Shown piece after piece: positions 52,904 to 64,000 of a stretch of DNA of 64,000 nucleotides (the stretch's first letter is position 1; each line of letters starts with the position of its first letter). Source of the DNA: Rhodococcus triatomae BKS 15-14. GTDB lineage: Bacteria > Actinomycetota > Actinomycetes > Mycobacteriales > Mycobacteriaceae. The notes under the pieces are model-generated. The model made no database searches, was not told the origin of the DNA, and saw nothing but the letters and a program-made list of their open reading frames with translations. A program made the translations under genes and the position numbers. Where the stretch lies: the NCBI GenBank assembly GCA_000341795.1, contig AODO01000006.1, forward strand, positions 309,479-373,478, written 5' to 3'.

Positions 52904-53015
52904 GTCTGCATATTTGCACATGCGTGGTGCACATTGCGCCATTGTGGGAGCGGAAACATGCATCGATACTCGGCAGGACAATGAATATGTGTCACCGGTC
53001 ACATGAGGAGTTCGC
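52904..53015. promoter_or_regulatory. Divergent LysR/MHS promoter region with inverted repeats
   Basis: TGCAC-N7-GTGCA (52915-52931) is a 17-bp inverted repeat, overlapped by TGCA-TATT-TGCA (52907-52918). Its position 12 bp upstream of the LysR start and 84 bp from the transporter fits a LysR binding site. GAGGAG (53005-53010) is the transporter ribosome site. Confidence 0.55.
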
Positions 53016-54389
53016 ATGAGTGTCGACGCGTCAACGCGGGTCGAGGACAACCCGCCTTCGGGATTGAAGAAGGTGGTCGGTGCCTCGATGGCGGGCACCG
53101 TCGTCGAGTGGTACGAGTTCTTCCTCTACGGCACCGCGGCGACGCTGGTGTTCAGCAAGGTGTTCTTCCCCGCGGGCGGCAACGAGCTCGACGCGATCAT
53201 CGCGGCATTCGTGACGTACGCGGTCGGCTTCGTCGCCCGCCCCCTCGGTGGCATCGTCTTCGGCCACTTCGGCGACAAGTTCGGCCGCAAGCAACTGCTG
53301 CAGTTCAGCCTCGTGCTCGTCGGCGCGGCCACCTTCCTCATGGGATGCCTGCCGACCTTCGGCGCCATCGGCTACTGGGCGCCCGCCCTGCTGGTGACAC
53401 TGCGCTTCATCCAGGGCTTCGCCGTGGGCGGCGAGTGGGGTGGCGCCGTCCTGCTCGTCGCCGAGCACAGCCCCAACCGCTCCCGCGGGTTCTGGGCGTC
53501 CTGGCCGCAGGCGGGCGTCCCGGCGGGCAACCTGGCCGCCACCGTCGTCCTGCTGATCCTCACCACGACGCTGTCCGACGCCGCGTTCCTGAGCTGGGGC
53601 TGGCGGGTCGCGTTCTGGCTCTCCGCCGTCATCGTCCTGGTCGGCTACTACATCCGCACCAAGGTCACCGACGCGCCGATCTTCATCCAGGCGCAGAAGG
53701 AAGCCGAACAGTTGAAGGCGACGTCGTTCAGCGTCTTCGAGGTCGTCAAGCGGTACCCGCGCGGCGTGCTCACCGCGATGGGCCTGCGGTTCGGCGAGAA
53801 CGTCATGTACTACCTCGTCGTCACCTTCTCGATCACCTACCTGAAGGTGGTCGTCAAGACCGACACGGCGACGATCCTGTGGTGGATGCTCGCAGCGCAC
53901 GCGGTGCACTTCGCGGTCATTCCGCTGGTCGGGCGCCTGTCCGACACCATCGGTCGCCGGCCGGTGTACATGATCGGCGCGGTCACCGCGGGGACCTGGG
54001 GCTTCTTCGCGTTCCCGATGATGAACAGCGGCCACAACGCCGTCATCCTGGGGGCGATCATCATCGGCCTCGTCTTCCACGCGTTCATGTACGCCGGACA
54101 GCCCGCGATCATGGCGGAGATGTTCCCGACCCGGATGCGGTACTCCGGCGTGTCCCTGGGCTATCAGGTGACGTCGATCGTCGCCGGGTCGCTCGCGCCG
54201 ATCATCGCGACCAGCCTGCTCAGCCGCTACGACTCCGCATGGCCGATCGCGATCTACCTGGCGGCGGCCTGCCTGGTCACCGTGGTCGCGGTGTACTTCG
54301 CCCGCGAGACGAAGGGCCTCGCCCTCGAGTCGATCGACGCGGCCGACGCGCGCACCCTCGCCACCGAGAAGGCCGCGGTCCCGGCATGA
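53016..54389 (+). CDS. MHS-type MFS transporter
   Basis: 457 aa from ATG 53016, right after GAGGAGTTCGC. Metabolite:H+ symporter motifs: MAGTVVEWYEFFLYG, GHFGDKFGRKQLL, GGEWGGAVLLVAEH and GRLSDTIGRRPVY. It probably imports a small organic acid. The coupled SDR gene suggests 3-hydroxybutyrate or a similar hydroxy acid. Confidence 0.94.
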   Translation: MSVDASTRVEDNPPSGLKKVVGASMAGTVVEWYEFFLYGTAATLVFSKVFFPAGGNELDAIIAAFVTYAVGFVARPLGGIVFGHFGDKFGRKQLLQFSLVLVGAATFLMGCLPTFGAIGYWAPALLVTLRFIQGFAVGGEWGGAVLLVAEHSPNRSRGFWASWPQAGVPAGNLAATVVLLILTTTLSDAAFLSWGWRVAFWLSAVIVLVGYYIRTKVTDAPIFIQAQKEAEQLKATSFSVFEVVKRYPRGVLTAMGLRFGENVMYYLVVTFSITYLKVVVKTDTATILWWMLAAHAVHFAVIPLVGRLSDTIGRRPVYMIGAVTAGTWGFFAFPMMNSGHNAVILGAIIIGLVFHAFMYAGQPAIMAEMFPTRMRYSGVSLGYQVTSIVAGSLAPIIATSLLSRYDSAWPIAIYLAAACLVTVVAVYFARETKGLALESIDAADARTLATEKAAVPA

Positions 54390-55138
54390 CCGACCAGACA
54401 CTCGCCGGGCGCCGGGCCCTGGTCACGGGCGGCGCGAGCGGGATCGGGGCGGCGTCCACCCGCGCCCTCGCCGCCCGCGGCGCGCACGTCACGGTCGCCG
54501 ACCTCGACGACGTCGCCGCGAAGTCCCTCGCCGACGAGATCGACGGATCGGCCTGGCACGTCGACCTTCTCGACACCGACGCCCTGGAGGACCTGACGCT
54601 GGAGACCGACATCCTCGTAAACAACGCGGGCGTGCAGACGGTCAGCGCCATCGAGGACTTCCGGCCCGCCGACTTCCGGCGCATCCAGACGCTGATGGTC
54701 GAGGCACCGTTCCTGCTGATCCGGGCCGCGCTTCCGCACATGTACGCGCGCGGTTTCGGTCGAATCCTCAACGTCTCGTCGGTACACGGGTCGATCGCCT
54801 CGCCGTTCAAGTCGGCGTACGTCACCGCGAAGCACGCACTCGAAGGACTGTCGAAGGTGACGGCACTCGAGGGCGGCCCGCACGGCGTGACCAGCAACTG
54901 CGTCAGCCCCGGGTACGTCTCGACCCCGCTGGTGCACAAGCAGATCGCCGACCAGGCGCGGGTGCACGGCATCAGTGAGGCCGAGGTGATCGAGAAGGTG
55001 ATGCTGACCGAGAGCGCGATCAAGCGACTCGTGGAACCGGCAGAGGTCGGCGAACTGGTCGCCTGGCTCGCCTCTCCCGGCGCCGCGATGGTGACCGGCG
55101 CGTCCTACTCGATGGACGGCGGCTGGACGGCACGCTGA
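54386..55138 (+). CDS. SDR dehydrogenase, 3-hydroxybutyrate dehydrogenase-like
   Basis: 250 aa from ATG 54386, overlapping the transporter stop (ATGA). Cofactor loop TGGASGIG, NNAGVQ, catalytic Ser in NVSSVHGS and YVTAK. The segment FKSAYVTAKHALEGLSK and the end ASYSMDGGWTAR match bacterial 3-hydroxybutyrate dehydrogenases. It would oxidise the acid brought in by the transporter. Confidence 0.9.
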   Translation: MTDQTLAGRRALVTGGASGIGAASTRALAARGAHVTVADLDDVAAKSLADEIDGSAWHVDLLDTDALEDLTLETDILVNNAGVQTVSAIEDFRPADFRRIQTLMVEAPFLLIRAALPHMYARGFGRILNVSSVHGSIASPFKSAYVTAKHALEGLSKVTALEGGPHGVTSNCVSPGYVSTPLVHKQIADQARVHGISEAEVIEKVMLTESAIKRLVEPAEVGELVAWLASPGAAMVTGASYSMDGGWTAR

Positions 55139-55143
55139 CGCCG

Positions 55144-55187
55144 AAGGGGTTCGGTGGACCTGCACGTGCAGATCCACCGAACCCCTT
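55144..55187. terminator. Bidirectional terminator between SDR and cholesterol oxidase
   Basis: AAGGGGTTCGGTGGA (55144-55158) pairs exactly with 55173-55187; the loop itself contains CTGCACGTGCAG, a second palindrome. It sits between convergent genes, 6 and 15 bp from their stops. Confidence 0.85.
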
Positions 55188-55201
55188 GCGGGCACGGCTC
55201 G

Positions 55202-57232
<2,031 letters not shown>

Positions 57233-58483
57233 TCAGATGCTGATCCGGCCCTCTTCGGCGGCGAGGCCGATGTCGGTGCGGAAATGTCCGCCCGGGAGCT
57301 TGACGGCGTCGAGCTTGGCGTACGCGTCCGCCCGGGCACCCGCGAGGTCGGCGCCGGTGCCGACGACGCTGAGCACTCGTCCGCCGGCCGAGACGACGGC
57401 ACCGTCCTTGATCGCGGTACCGGCGTGCAGCACGCCGTCCGCCTCGGCTCCGGTGATCTTGTCACCGGTCCGCGGGGTGCCGGGGTAGTTCTCCGCGGCG
57501 AGGACGACGGTGACGGCGGCGCCGTCACGCCACTGCAACGGCGGCAGGTCCGCGAGGGTGCCGGTGGCGGTCGCGTTGAGCGCCGCACCGAGCGGTGACT
57601 CCAGCAGTGCCAGCACCGCCTGCGTCTCCGGGTCACCGAATCGGCAGTTGAACTCCACGACGGCCGGGCCGTCCTTGCCGATCGCCAGGCCCGCGTACAG
57701 CAGGCCGGAGAAGCCGCTGCCCCGCTTCACCAGCTCGGCGGCGACGGGCTCGACGACGTCCTCGACGATCGCGGTGACGGTCTCGGCCGGCAGCCACGGG
57801 AGGGGGGTGTAGGCACCCATGCCGCCCGTGTTGGGCCCGGTGTCGCCGTCGCCGACCCGCTTGTGGTCCTGCGCGGGAAGCAGCGGCACCACGGTCTCCC
57901 CGTCGACGAGGCAGAACAGCGAGACCTCGGGTCCGTCGAGGAACGACTCGAGCAGCACCGGGTGCCCGTGGTCGAGGATCGCGGCGGCGTGCGCGCGGGC
58001 CTCGGCTCGGTCGGTGGTGACGACGACGCCCTTGCCTGCGGCGAGCCCGTCGTCCTTGACCACCCAGTTCGGCCCGAAGCGGTCGATGGCGGCGTCCAGC
58101 TTGGCCGGGTTGTCCACGACTTCACTGTGCGCGGTGCGCACCCCGGCAGCGGCCATGACGTCCTTCGCGAACGCCTTGGACCCCTCGATGCGGGCGGCGT
58201 CGGCGGACGGACCGAAGCACGCGATCCCGGCGGCCCGGAGCGCGTCCGCGACGCCCGCGACCAGCGGCACCTCGGGTCCGATGACCACGAGGTCCGCGGC
58301 CACCTCGCGGGCCAGCGCGACGACGGCGTCACCGGACGCGGCGTCCACCGGGTGCTGCTCGGCGATCTTCGCGGTTCCCGCGTTACCGGGTGCCGCGATG
58401 AGCGCGGTCACTCCCGGGTCGCGGGAGAGGGCGAGCAGAAGGGCATGTTCACGGGCTCCGGAGCCGACGACGAGTACGCGCAC
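57233..58483 (-). CDS. purD: Phosphoribosylamine-glycine ligase
   Basis: 416 aa from GTG 58483. Second purine step. N-terminal [21 protein letters not shown]-grasp blocks [15 protein letters not shown] and [20 protein letters not shown], then [17 protein letters not shown]. Downstream of the glycosyltransferase gene by 10 bp on the same strand, but the two look unrelated. Confidence 0.97.
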   Translation of the reverse strand: MRVLVVGSGAREHALLLALSRDPGVTALIAAPGNAGTAKIAEQHPVDAASGDAVVALAREVAADLVVIGPEVPLVAGVADALRAAGIACFGPSADAARIEGSKAFAKDVMAAAGVRTAHSEVVDNPAKLDAAIDRFGPNWVVKDDGLAAGKGVVVTTDRAEARAHAAAILDHGHPVLLESFLDGPEVSLFCLVDGETVVPLLPAQDHKRVGDGDTGPNTGGMGAYTPLPWLPAETVTAIVEDVVEPVAAELVKRGSGFSGLLYAGLAIGKDGPAVVEFNCRFGDPETQAVLALLESPLGAALNATATGTLADLPPLQWRDGAAVTVVLAAENYPGTPRTGDKITGAEADGVLHAGTAIKDGAVVSAGGRVLSVVGTGADLAGARADAYAKLDAVKLPGGHFRTDIGLAAEEGRISI

Positions 58484-58493
58484 GGGTCTCAGA

Positions 58494-60629
58494 CTACGTT
58501 CCGGTCCGAGCGGTCGGCGAGGTCAGGTCGTACAGGGTGACCCCGTCGACGGTGGTGGACGTGAAGTTCTCCGTCACCCACTGCGAGATTTCCGACGCGG
58601 TTCCGCTGCCGTCCCGGCCGCCGCCCACACCGCCGCCTGCGACGAACCAGTGGATCTCGCCGTCCGCGACGTACTGCTGGAACTGCTGAAGGGTCGGCGA
58701 CGGATCGCTGCCGTTGAACCCACCGATCGGCATGACCGGGCGTTCGGTTGCGAGCTGGTAGCCGGACGCGCTGTTCGAGCCGATCGCGGCGGCCAACCAG
58801 GTGTAGCGGTCGGCGTCCACCGACAGCAGCGCCGTCAGCTCGTCACTCGGAGTACTGCCGTTGAGCAGGCCACCGGCCGCGCCGCCCACCGCGCCCGCCT
58901 CCATGCCGCCCGGCATTTGTCCCGCGAAGCCCGGCATCTGCGCCGTGCCACCGGGCGCCTGCGCCGTGCCACCGGGCATCTGGCCCGCGCCTGCCGGCAT
59001 CCGACCCATGCCGGCCGGCATCTGCGGCATGCCGCCGCCGTCTCGTTGCCCGAAGCCGCGGCCGTCACCCGGACCGCCCCGGCCACCGAAGCCCATGCCC
59101 CCGGTGCTCGGGCCGGCCGTGACGATCGATCCCGTGTGCGGGGTTGCGATGGTGTCGACGGCATAGGCGGTGGGCCCGGCCAGCGCCGCGAACAGGGCGG
59201 CGGTCGCGGTGACGACGGCGACCGAACGCGTCGATCGCGGCAGCAGCAACCCGACCGCGGCTGACGCGCCGACCACGAGAATCACCCAGCGCAGCCACGG
59301 GACGAAGTCGGCACTGCGGCCGAGCAGCTCCCACGCCCACACCGCGGTCAGCAGCATCGTCGCCGCGGCGACGATCCGGACCCAGGTCCGGTCACGGTGG
59401 CGCCACACCGTCACCGCGCCGGCACCGACGAGTACCCCGATCATGGGGGCCATCGCGATCGTGTAGTACGAGTGGAAGATGCCGGCCATGAAACTGAACA
59501 CCAGCGTGGTCGTCGCCAGCCAGGTCCCGAACAGCACGAACGTGGCCCGCTCGCCGTCCGTGCGAACGGCCTTTCCGCACAGCACGATTCCGGCGACGGC
59601 GAGGATCAGCGCCGCGGGTAGCAGCCAGGCGATCTGGCCGCCCTGCGCGGAGTCGAACATCCGGCCGATGCCGGTCTCGCCCCACATGCCGCCCCCACCG
59701 GGGCCACCGGGCGGCACACCGCCACCCATGGCGTCACCGGCGGCATCGGCCGCGGTGCGACCACCACCCGGGGTGACACTGCCGACCTCGTTGCCGCTGA
59801 GCCGGCCGAGCCCGTTGTAGCCGAGGGTGAGCTCCAGGATCGAGTTGTTCTGCGAGCCTCCGATCCAGGGCCGGGAATCCGCGGGCCACAGCTCCACCGC
59901 CAGCAGCCACCACCCGGCGGAGACGATCATCGCCCCGAGCGCGGCGACCAGCTGCGCGATCCGCTTGCCCAGCTTCGGCGGGCCGAACAGCAGGTATGTC
60001 AGTGCGAGCGGCGGGACGACCAGCATCACCTGCAGCTGCTTGGTGAGGAATCCGAAGCCGACGAACACACCCGTCAACACGAGCCAGCGGGTGCGCCCGT
60101 CCTGCACCGCGCGGAGCATCGCCCACGCCGCGGCCAGTGTCAGCAGCACCAGCAGGGCGTCCGGATTGTTGAACCGGAACATGAGTGCCGCGACGGGCGT
60201 GACCGCGAGCACCAGACCGGCGAGCAGGCCGGCCGCGGCACCGAAGTGGCGGCGCACCGTCGCCCAGAGCAGGGCAACCGAGCCGACGCCCATCAGCACC
60301 TGCGGCACCAGGATCGCCCACGAGTTCAGGCCGAACGCCCGCACCGAGAGCGCCATCACCCACAGCGAGGCCGGCGGCTTGTCGACGGTGATCGAGTTGG
60401 CCGCGTCGGACGAGCCGAAGAAGGACGCCTTCCACGACTCCGAACCGGCCTGCACCGCAGCGGAATAGAACGAGTTCGCCCACCCGGACGAATTCAGGTT
60501 CCACAGATACGCGACGGCGGTGCCGATCAACAGCGCGGCGAGTGCCCACGGCTCCCACCGCGGGCGCTGCCGGGGCTGTGGCGCATCGGGGACCACGGGT
60601 TCGCGGTCGACGACGGAGGTGGTGGTCAC
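58494..60629 (-). CDS. ArnT-like membrane glycosyltransferase with low-complexity loops
   Basis: 711 aa from GTG 60629, overlapping the GT2 stop (GTGA). About twelve membrane segments: [20 protein letters not shown], then [16 protein letters not shown], the DKPP block of the PMT/ArnT superfamily. A Gly-rich loop at about residues 286-316 and a Met-Pro-Gly repeat at about 523-576 are outside the core. The C-terminal soluble domain ends [11 protein letters not shown]. It probably transfers a sugar from a lipid carrier made by the coupled GT2-GtrA protein. Confidence 0.88.
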   Translation of the reverse strand: MTTTSVVDREPVVPDAPQPRQRPRWEPWALAALLIGTAVAYLWNLNSSGWANSFYSAAVQAGSESWKASFFGSSDAANSITVDKPPASLWVMALSVRAFGLNSWAILVPQVLMGVGSVALLWATVRRHFGAAAGLLAGLVLAVTPVAALMFRFNNPDALLVLLTLAAAWAMLRAVQDGRTRWLVLTGVFVGFGFLTKQLQVMLVVPPLALTYLLFGPPKLGKRIAQLVAALGAMIVSAGWWLLAVELWPADSRPWIGGSQNNSILELTLGYNGLGRLSGNEVGSVTPGGGRTAADAAGDAMGGGVPPGGPGGGGMWGETGIGRMFDSAQGGQIAWLLPAALILAVAGIVLCGKAVRTDGERATFVLFGTWLATTTLVFSFMAGIFHSYYTIAMAPMIGVLVGAGAVTVWRHRDRTWVRIVAAATMLLTAVWAWELLGRSADFVPWLRWVILVVGASAAVGLLLPRSTRSVAVVTATAALFAALAGPTAYAVDTIATPHTGSIVTAGPSTGGMGFGGRGGPGDGRGFGQRDGGGMPQMPAGMGRMPAGAGQMPGGTAQAPGGTAQMPGFAGQMPGGMEAGAVGGAAGGLLNGSTPSDELTALLSVDADRYTWLAAAIGSNSASGYQLATERPVMPIGGFNGSDPSPTLQQFQQYVADGEIHWFVAGGGVGGGRDGSGTASEISQWVTENFTSTTVDGVTLYDLTSPTARTGT

Positions 60630-61867
60630 TGGAAGGCTCCCTGGTTCTGGGCGGTGCGGTGCCGGAACACCCACCGCAGGGCGACGAAACGAGTCACGGT
60701 GGCAACGAGATTGGCGACGACAAGCACGACGAGCTCGACGTGCTTCGACGCGTCGGGGACGAATCGGTGCAGCAGGAACAGCGAGCCGCTGGTGAGCAGC
60801 AGCCCGACACCGAACACGGCGAGCCCCTGCATCTGGTGCCGCACCGCGCCGTCGGAACCGCGGACACCGAACGTGAACGCGCGGTTCGCGGCGGTGTTCA
60901 GTACCGCGGTGATCAGCAGCGCGACGAAGTTCGCGGCCTGTGCACCGAGGACCGCATGCAACATGAGGTAGAGCACCGTGTACGCCACCGTCGAGACGAC
61001 ACCGATCAGCCCGAAACGGAGCAACTGCCCGACCATGCCGTGCGGCACCCCGTCGACGAGCGGCTCGCGCCCCAGGGCGGCACGCAGGTCCGCGACGGGC
61101 AGCGCGCCGGTCGAGAGGGCGCGGCCCACCCGGACCACCCCCTTGAGGTCGGCGACGGCGGTGGCGACGATGTCGACGGTGCTGTCCGGGTCGTCCACCC
61201 AGTCGACCGGCACCTCGTGAATACGCAGCCCGACCCGTTCCGCGAGCACCAGTAGTTCGGTGTCGAAGAACCAGCCGGTGTCCTCCACCAGCGGCAGCAG
61301 CTTCCGGGCGACGTCCGTGCGCATCGCCTTGAATCCGCACTGGGCGTCGGAGAACCGGGCCCGCAGCGCGCCCCGCAGGATCAGGTTGTAGCAGCGGGAG
61401 ATGATCTCCCGCTTCGGACCGCGCACCACCCGGGACGACCGTGACAGACGCGAGCCGATCGCCAGGTCGGAGTGCCCGGACACCAGCGGAGCCACCAGCG
61501 GCAGCAGCGCGTTCAGGTCCGTCGAGAGGTCCACGTCCATGTAGGCGACGACGACCGCGTCGGAGGTGCTCCACACCGTCCGCAACGCCCGGCCGCGTCC
61601 CTTCTCGTCGAGGTGCACGACGTGGACGTTCGGGAACTCGGCGGCCAGGCGTGTCGCGACGGCGAGGGTGCCGTCGGTGCTGGCGTTGTCGGCGACGGTG
61701 ATCCGGCTCGGGTACGGGATCGCCTCGGCGAGATGCCGGTGCAGTCGCCGCACGCAGCGCTCGAGATCCCGTTCCTCGTTGTACACCGGGACGACCACGT
61801 CGAGGGTCACGGTGCGAATCGGCATCGTGACCGCGTCGGGGTCGTGGCGAACGAGTGACTTCGTCAT
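60626..61867 (-). CDS. GT2 glycosyltransferase fused to GtrA-like domain
   Basis: 413 aa from ATG 61867 (GTG 61876 is an alternative). Residues about 20-260 are GT2 (DVVVPVYNEERDLERCVRR, YMDVDLSTD, QCGFKAMRTD); about 285-405 are four GtrA membrane segments (FGLIGVVSTVAYTVLYLML). It likely makes a polyprenyl-phosphate sugar used by the coupled ArnT-like enzyme. Confidence 0.93.
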   Translation of the reverse strand: MTKSLVRHDPDAVTMPIRTVTLDVVVPVYNEERDLERCVRRLHRHLAEAIPYPSRITVADNASTDGTLAVATRLAAEFPNVHVVHLDEKGRGRALRTVWSTSDAVVVAYMDVDLSTDLNALLPLVAPLVSGHSDLAIGSRLSRSSRVVRGPKREIISRCYNLILRGALRARFSDAQCGFKAMRTDVARKLLPLVEDTGWFFDTELLVLAERVGLRIHEVPVDWVDDPDSTVDIVATAVADLKGVVRVGRALSTGALPVADLRAALGREPLVDGVPHGMVGQLLRFGLIGVVSTVAYTVLYLMLHAVLGAQAANFVALLITAVLNTAANRAFTFGVRGSDGAVRHQMQGLAVFGVGLLLTSGSLFLLHRFVPDASKHVELVVLVVANLVATVTRFVALRWVFRHRTAQNQGAFQ

Positions 61868-61933
61868 GCCTGTCACTGTCGGGTGGGAACCTGCGGCGTC
61901 CCTCCGCCCCGCCTGCGAGTTTCCTGTGAGCGT

Positions 61934-61970
61934 TTGACCTTCGAGTTGGGTGAAGCCGGATCATGGTCGG
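61934..61970 (+). promoter_or_regulatory. MerR-type promoter with 19-bp spacer
   Basis: -35 TTGACC (61934-61939), dyad CTTC-N9-GAAG (61939-61955) and -10 GATCAT (61959-61964) with the overlong 19-bp spacer that MerR proteins correct. The predicted start of RNA, seven bases on, coincides with GTG 61971, so the mRNA is probably leaderless. Confidence 0.65.
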
Positions 61971-63038
61971 GTGCCCTCGTTCGACGATCTGATGACCATC
62001 GGGGTGTTCGCCCGGTCCACGGGTATCACCCCGAGCGCCCTCCGCTTCTACGCGGACTCGGGTGTGCTCGTCCCCGCCGCCGTCGACGACGCGACCGGCT
62101 ACCGCTACTACTCGCCCGCACAACTCGATCGCGCGGTGACGCTCCGCCGGCTCCGCGAGATCGAGATGCCGCTCGACCGGATCGTCGAGATCCTGGACGC
62201 GAACCCGGACCGGGCGGGCGCACTGCTCGACGAGCACGTCGACCACCTCGCGCTCCGCGCCGGGCAGGCCCGCGACACCGCCACCGCGATTCGGGCCACG
62301 CTCGGGCAGCCCGGCGGATCCGTCCCCATCGCAGTGGTCCGCGGTCCCGGCTTCGCCGCCGCGGTCGAACAGGTGCTGGCCGCGGCAGCACACGACACGG
62401 AGCACCCGGCGTTGACCGGTGTCCGGGTCGAGTCCTCGGAGGACGGCCTCGTGTTGACGGCGACCGACCGGTACCGGCTCTCGACCCGGACCGTCGCGAC
62501 GGCCCGCCCCGGCGCCGGGTGGGCGGGGACGGTCCACGGCGACGACCTGCGCTTGTCGTCGGGCTGGCTGCGGCGCCAACCGGAGGTCGAGCTACGCGCC
62601 GACGCCCGAGGCCTGGTCGCGGTCGGGGGGTCGGACGTTCGCGTCTGCCGGCTGCTGCCCGAGCCGTTTCCCGACCACCGCGCCGTGTTCGCCTCGCTGG
62701 CACCGGTCAGCACCCGCGTCGTCGTCGCTCGAAACGCATTGGTGGACGCCATGTCCGGCGTTCCCGGTGACCGCGTCCTGCTGGACGTGACGCGGGACGC
62801 CCTGCGGGTGTCCGGTGCGGGCGCGCGGCCGGTGGAGGTCGCCGCGTCCGTGCAGGGCGACGACGTCGCGCTCGCATTCGAGGTCACGACCCTGTATCCC
62901 GCGATCACCAGCGCAGCCGGACCGGACGTGATGTTCGACGTCTCGGCCCCCGACCAGCCGGTGATCGTCCGGTCCGCCGACGACGGCGATCTGACAACCC
63001 TCGCGATGCCCGTCCGCCACGAAGGAGAACCCGCATGA
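61971..63038 (+). CDS. MerR regulator fused to a DNA sliding-clamp-like domain
   Basis: 355 aa from GTG 61971 (ATG 61992 is the next option). N-terminal MerR HTH: TIGVFARSTGITPSALRFYA, GYRYYSPAQLDRA, then LREIEMPLDRIVEIL. Residues about 130-350 resemble DNA polymerase III beta clamp: GVRVESSEDGLVLTATDRYR and SGVPGDRVLLDVTRDALRV, ending in TLAMPVR. Family members are annotated as MerR regulators with a DnaN-like domain; the role of the clamp part is unknown. Confidence 0.88.
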   Translation: MPSFDDLMTIGVFARSTGITPSALRFYADSGVLVPAAVDDATGYRYYSPAQLDRAVTLRRLREIEMPLDRIVEILDANPDRAGALLDEHVDHLALRAGQARDTATAIRATLGQPGGSVPIAVVRGPGFAAAVEQVLAAAAHDTEHPALTGVRVESSEDGLVLTATDRYRLSTRTVATARPGAGWAGTVHGDDLRLSSGWLRRQPEVELRADARGLVAVGGSDVRVCRLLPEPFPDHRAVFASLAPVSTRVVVARNALVDAMSGVPGDRVLLDVTRDALRVSGAGARPVEVAASVQGDDVALAFEVTTLYPAITSAAGPDVMFDVSAPDQPVIVRSADDGDLTTLAMPVRHEGEPA

Positions 63039-63535
63039 CCGACACCGCACCGACCGACACGACGATGGCGGCGATCGCCGAGGCCGTCACCGCCGGGCGC
63101 AGCGGCGACCCCGACGGCGCCCGAACCCGGCTCCTCGCCCTCTGGGAGGAGATCACCCCGACCGGCGACGCGCTGCACCGCTGCTCCCTCGCCCACTACC
63201 TGGCGGACCTGTACCCCGACGCCGCGCAGGCGCTGATCTGGGACGTCCGCGCGCTCGACGCAGCAGCAGCGCTCACCGACGAACGCGCCCAGAACCACCA
63301 CGCGTCCCTGCAGGTCGCAGGCTTCTACCCGTCACTGCACCTGAACATCGCCGACAACCTCCGCCGCCTCGGATCGTTCGACGCGGCCCGCGAGCACGTC
63401 GAGGCCGGGCGGGCGCGGGTGGACGCGCTGCCGGACGACGAGTACGGCGCGCTGCTGCGCCGAGCACTGGTCGAGGTCGGCGAGGCGGTCGAGCAACGGT
63501 CGACGGAGGCTCGCCCGACCGCCCCCACGGCGTGA
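63035..63535 (+). CDS. Helical-repeat (TPR-like) protein coupled to the MerR-clamp gene
   Basis: 166 aa from ATG 63035, overlapping the upstream stop (ATGA). Almost all helical: [40 protein letters not shown] and [20 protein letters not shown], consistent with TPR-type pairs. No catalytic residues were seen. It may be a partner or sensor of the MerR-clamp protein; this is inferred from coupling. Confidence 0.8.
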   Translation: MTDTAPTDTTMAAIAEAVTAGRSGDPDGARTRLLALWEEITPTGDALHRCSLAHYLADLYPDAAQALIWDVRALDAAAALTDERAQNHHASLQVAGFYPSLHLNIADNLRRLGSFDAAREHVEAGRARVDALPDDEYGALLRRALVEVGEAVEQRSTEARPTAPTA

Positions 63536-63557
63536 ACGGCGGCGCATAATCGCAGCC

Positions 63558-63983
63558 ATGGCATCCGTGTTCAGCATGATCATCGCCGGCGACCTGCCGG
63601 GCCGCTTCGTCTGGGAGGACGACGACGTCGTCGCCTTCCTGACCATCAACCCGATCACCAAGGGCCACACCCTGGTCGTCCCGCGCGCCGAGATCGACCA
63701 GTGGCAGGACCTCGACGGCGAGGTGTTCGCCAAGGTCTCCGCGGTCGCGCAGATCGTCGGTCAGGCCGTCCGGAAGGGCTTCGACGCGCCGCGCGCCGGC
63801 CTGCTGATCGCCGGTCTCGAGGTCCCGCACCTGCACCTGCACGTGTTCCCGGCGTACAGCCTGGGTGACTTCAACATCTCCGGCGCCGACCCGAACCCGT
63901 CCCCGGAGTCCCTCGACGAGGCGCAGGCCACCATCAAGGCCGCACTCCGCGAGCTCGGCCACGGCGCCAACGTCCCCGACTGA
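63558..63983 (+). CDS. HIT family nucleotide hydrolase
   Basis: 141 aa from ATG 63558. Histidine triad [10 protein letters not shown], with [17 protein letters not shown] upstream. Differs from the HIT gene at 45705, which starts with a CxxC. 22 bp after the TPR-like gene; may belong to the same transcript. Confidence 0.94.
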   Translation: MASVFSMIIAGDLPGRFVWEDDDVVAFLTINPITKGHTLVVPRAEIDQWQDLDGEVFAKVSAVAQIVGQAVRKGFDAPRAGLLIAGLEVPHLHLHVFPAYSLGDFNISGADPNPSPESLDEAQATIKAALRELGHGANVPD

Positions 63984-64000
63984 CCCCCGGCCCCGACCCA

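Noticed and set aside
61950..61970. Upstream GTG start of the MerR-clamp gene at 61950
   Set aside because: It lies inside the MerR dyad and upstream of the predicted -10, so it would not be transcribed; GTG 61971 fits better.

Overview
The window is a high-GC actinobacterial chromosome segment from the mycolic-acid group, most likely Rhodococcus or the closely related Prescottella (R. equi group). Three things point there: the purine gene order (purM-purF-SCP-like gene, purL, purQ-purS, purC next to an S9 oligopeptidase, purB, purD), a Tat-exported cholesterol oxidase, and GTG/ATG starts with many 4-base ATGA or GTGA overlaps. The genus is inferred from gene content; no rRNA or tRNA gene was seen.

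Backbone. Eight purine genes (purM partial, purF, purL, purQ, purS, purC, purB, purD) all lie on the minus strand, scattered over 58 kb. Accessory genes of both orientations fill the spaces.

1-9.3 kb: purM, purF and an SCP-like protein, then an AraC-type regulator whose HTH half (6039-6410) and GyrI-like effector half (3039-3527) are separated by about 2.5 kb. That insert holds an IS110-family transposase with a structured upstream leader and a DUF389 membrane protein, and a 10-bp direct repeat bounds it. A CPBP protease, a long palindrome and a membrane alpha/beta-hydrolase follow. 9.3-20 kb: purL, an SRPBCC protein, a PrsW / single-pass protein / CPBP membrane-protease group, a sugar-porter MFS, two secreted proteins and an M18 aminopeptidase. 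20-29 kb: phosphatase, VOC protein, DyP peroxidase, ABC exporter, an operon of two DapB-like dehydrogenases plus a carboxymuconolactone-decarboxylase-like protein, and a membrane protein/HTH regulator pair with a doubled operator.

29-39.6 kb: purQS, a second copy of the long palindrome, an MBL hydrolase, a TetR, a deacetylase-like protein, a C4-dicarboxylate module (dctA-glutathione peroxidase divergent from a DctS/DctR-type two-component system), an S9 oligopeptidase and purC. 39.6-44 kb: a cobalamin riboswitch drives a five-gene operon: lipoprotein, permease and ATPase of an importer resembling the proposed F420-0 transporter family, then a CbiX-like/2Fe-2S ferredoxin fusion and a SelT/Rdx-type CxxC protein. 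44-57 kb: PLP enzyme, thioesterase, HIT protein, ABC exporter with a divergent MarR, purB, TetR, aminotransferase, LysR divergent from an MHS transporter-SDR pair, and cholesterol oxidase. 57-64 kb: purD, two membrane glycosyltransferases, and an operon with a MerR HTH fused to a DNA sliding-clamp-like domain, a helical-repeat protein and a HIT protein.

Most interesting points: the split AraC regulator and its IS110 insert with a candidate bridge-RNA region; the B12-riboswitch-controlled F420-0-type importer; and the MerR-sliding-clamp fusion with a near-ideal MerR promoter that implies a leaderless mRNA.
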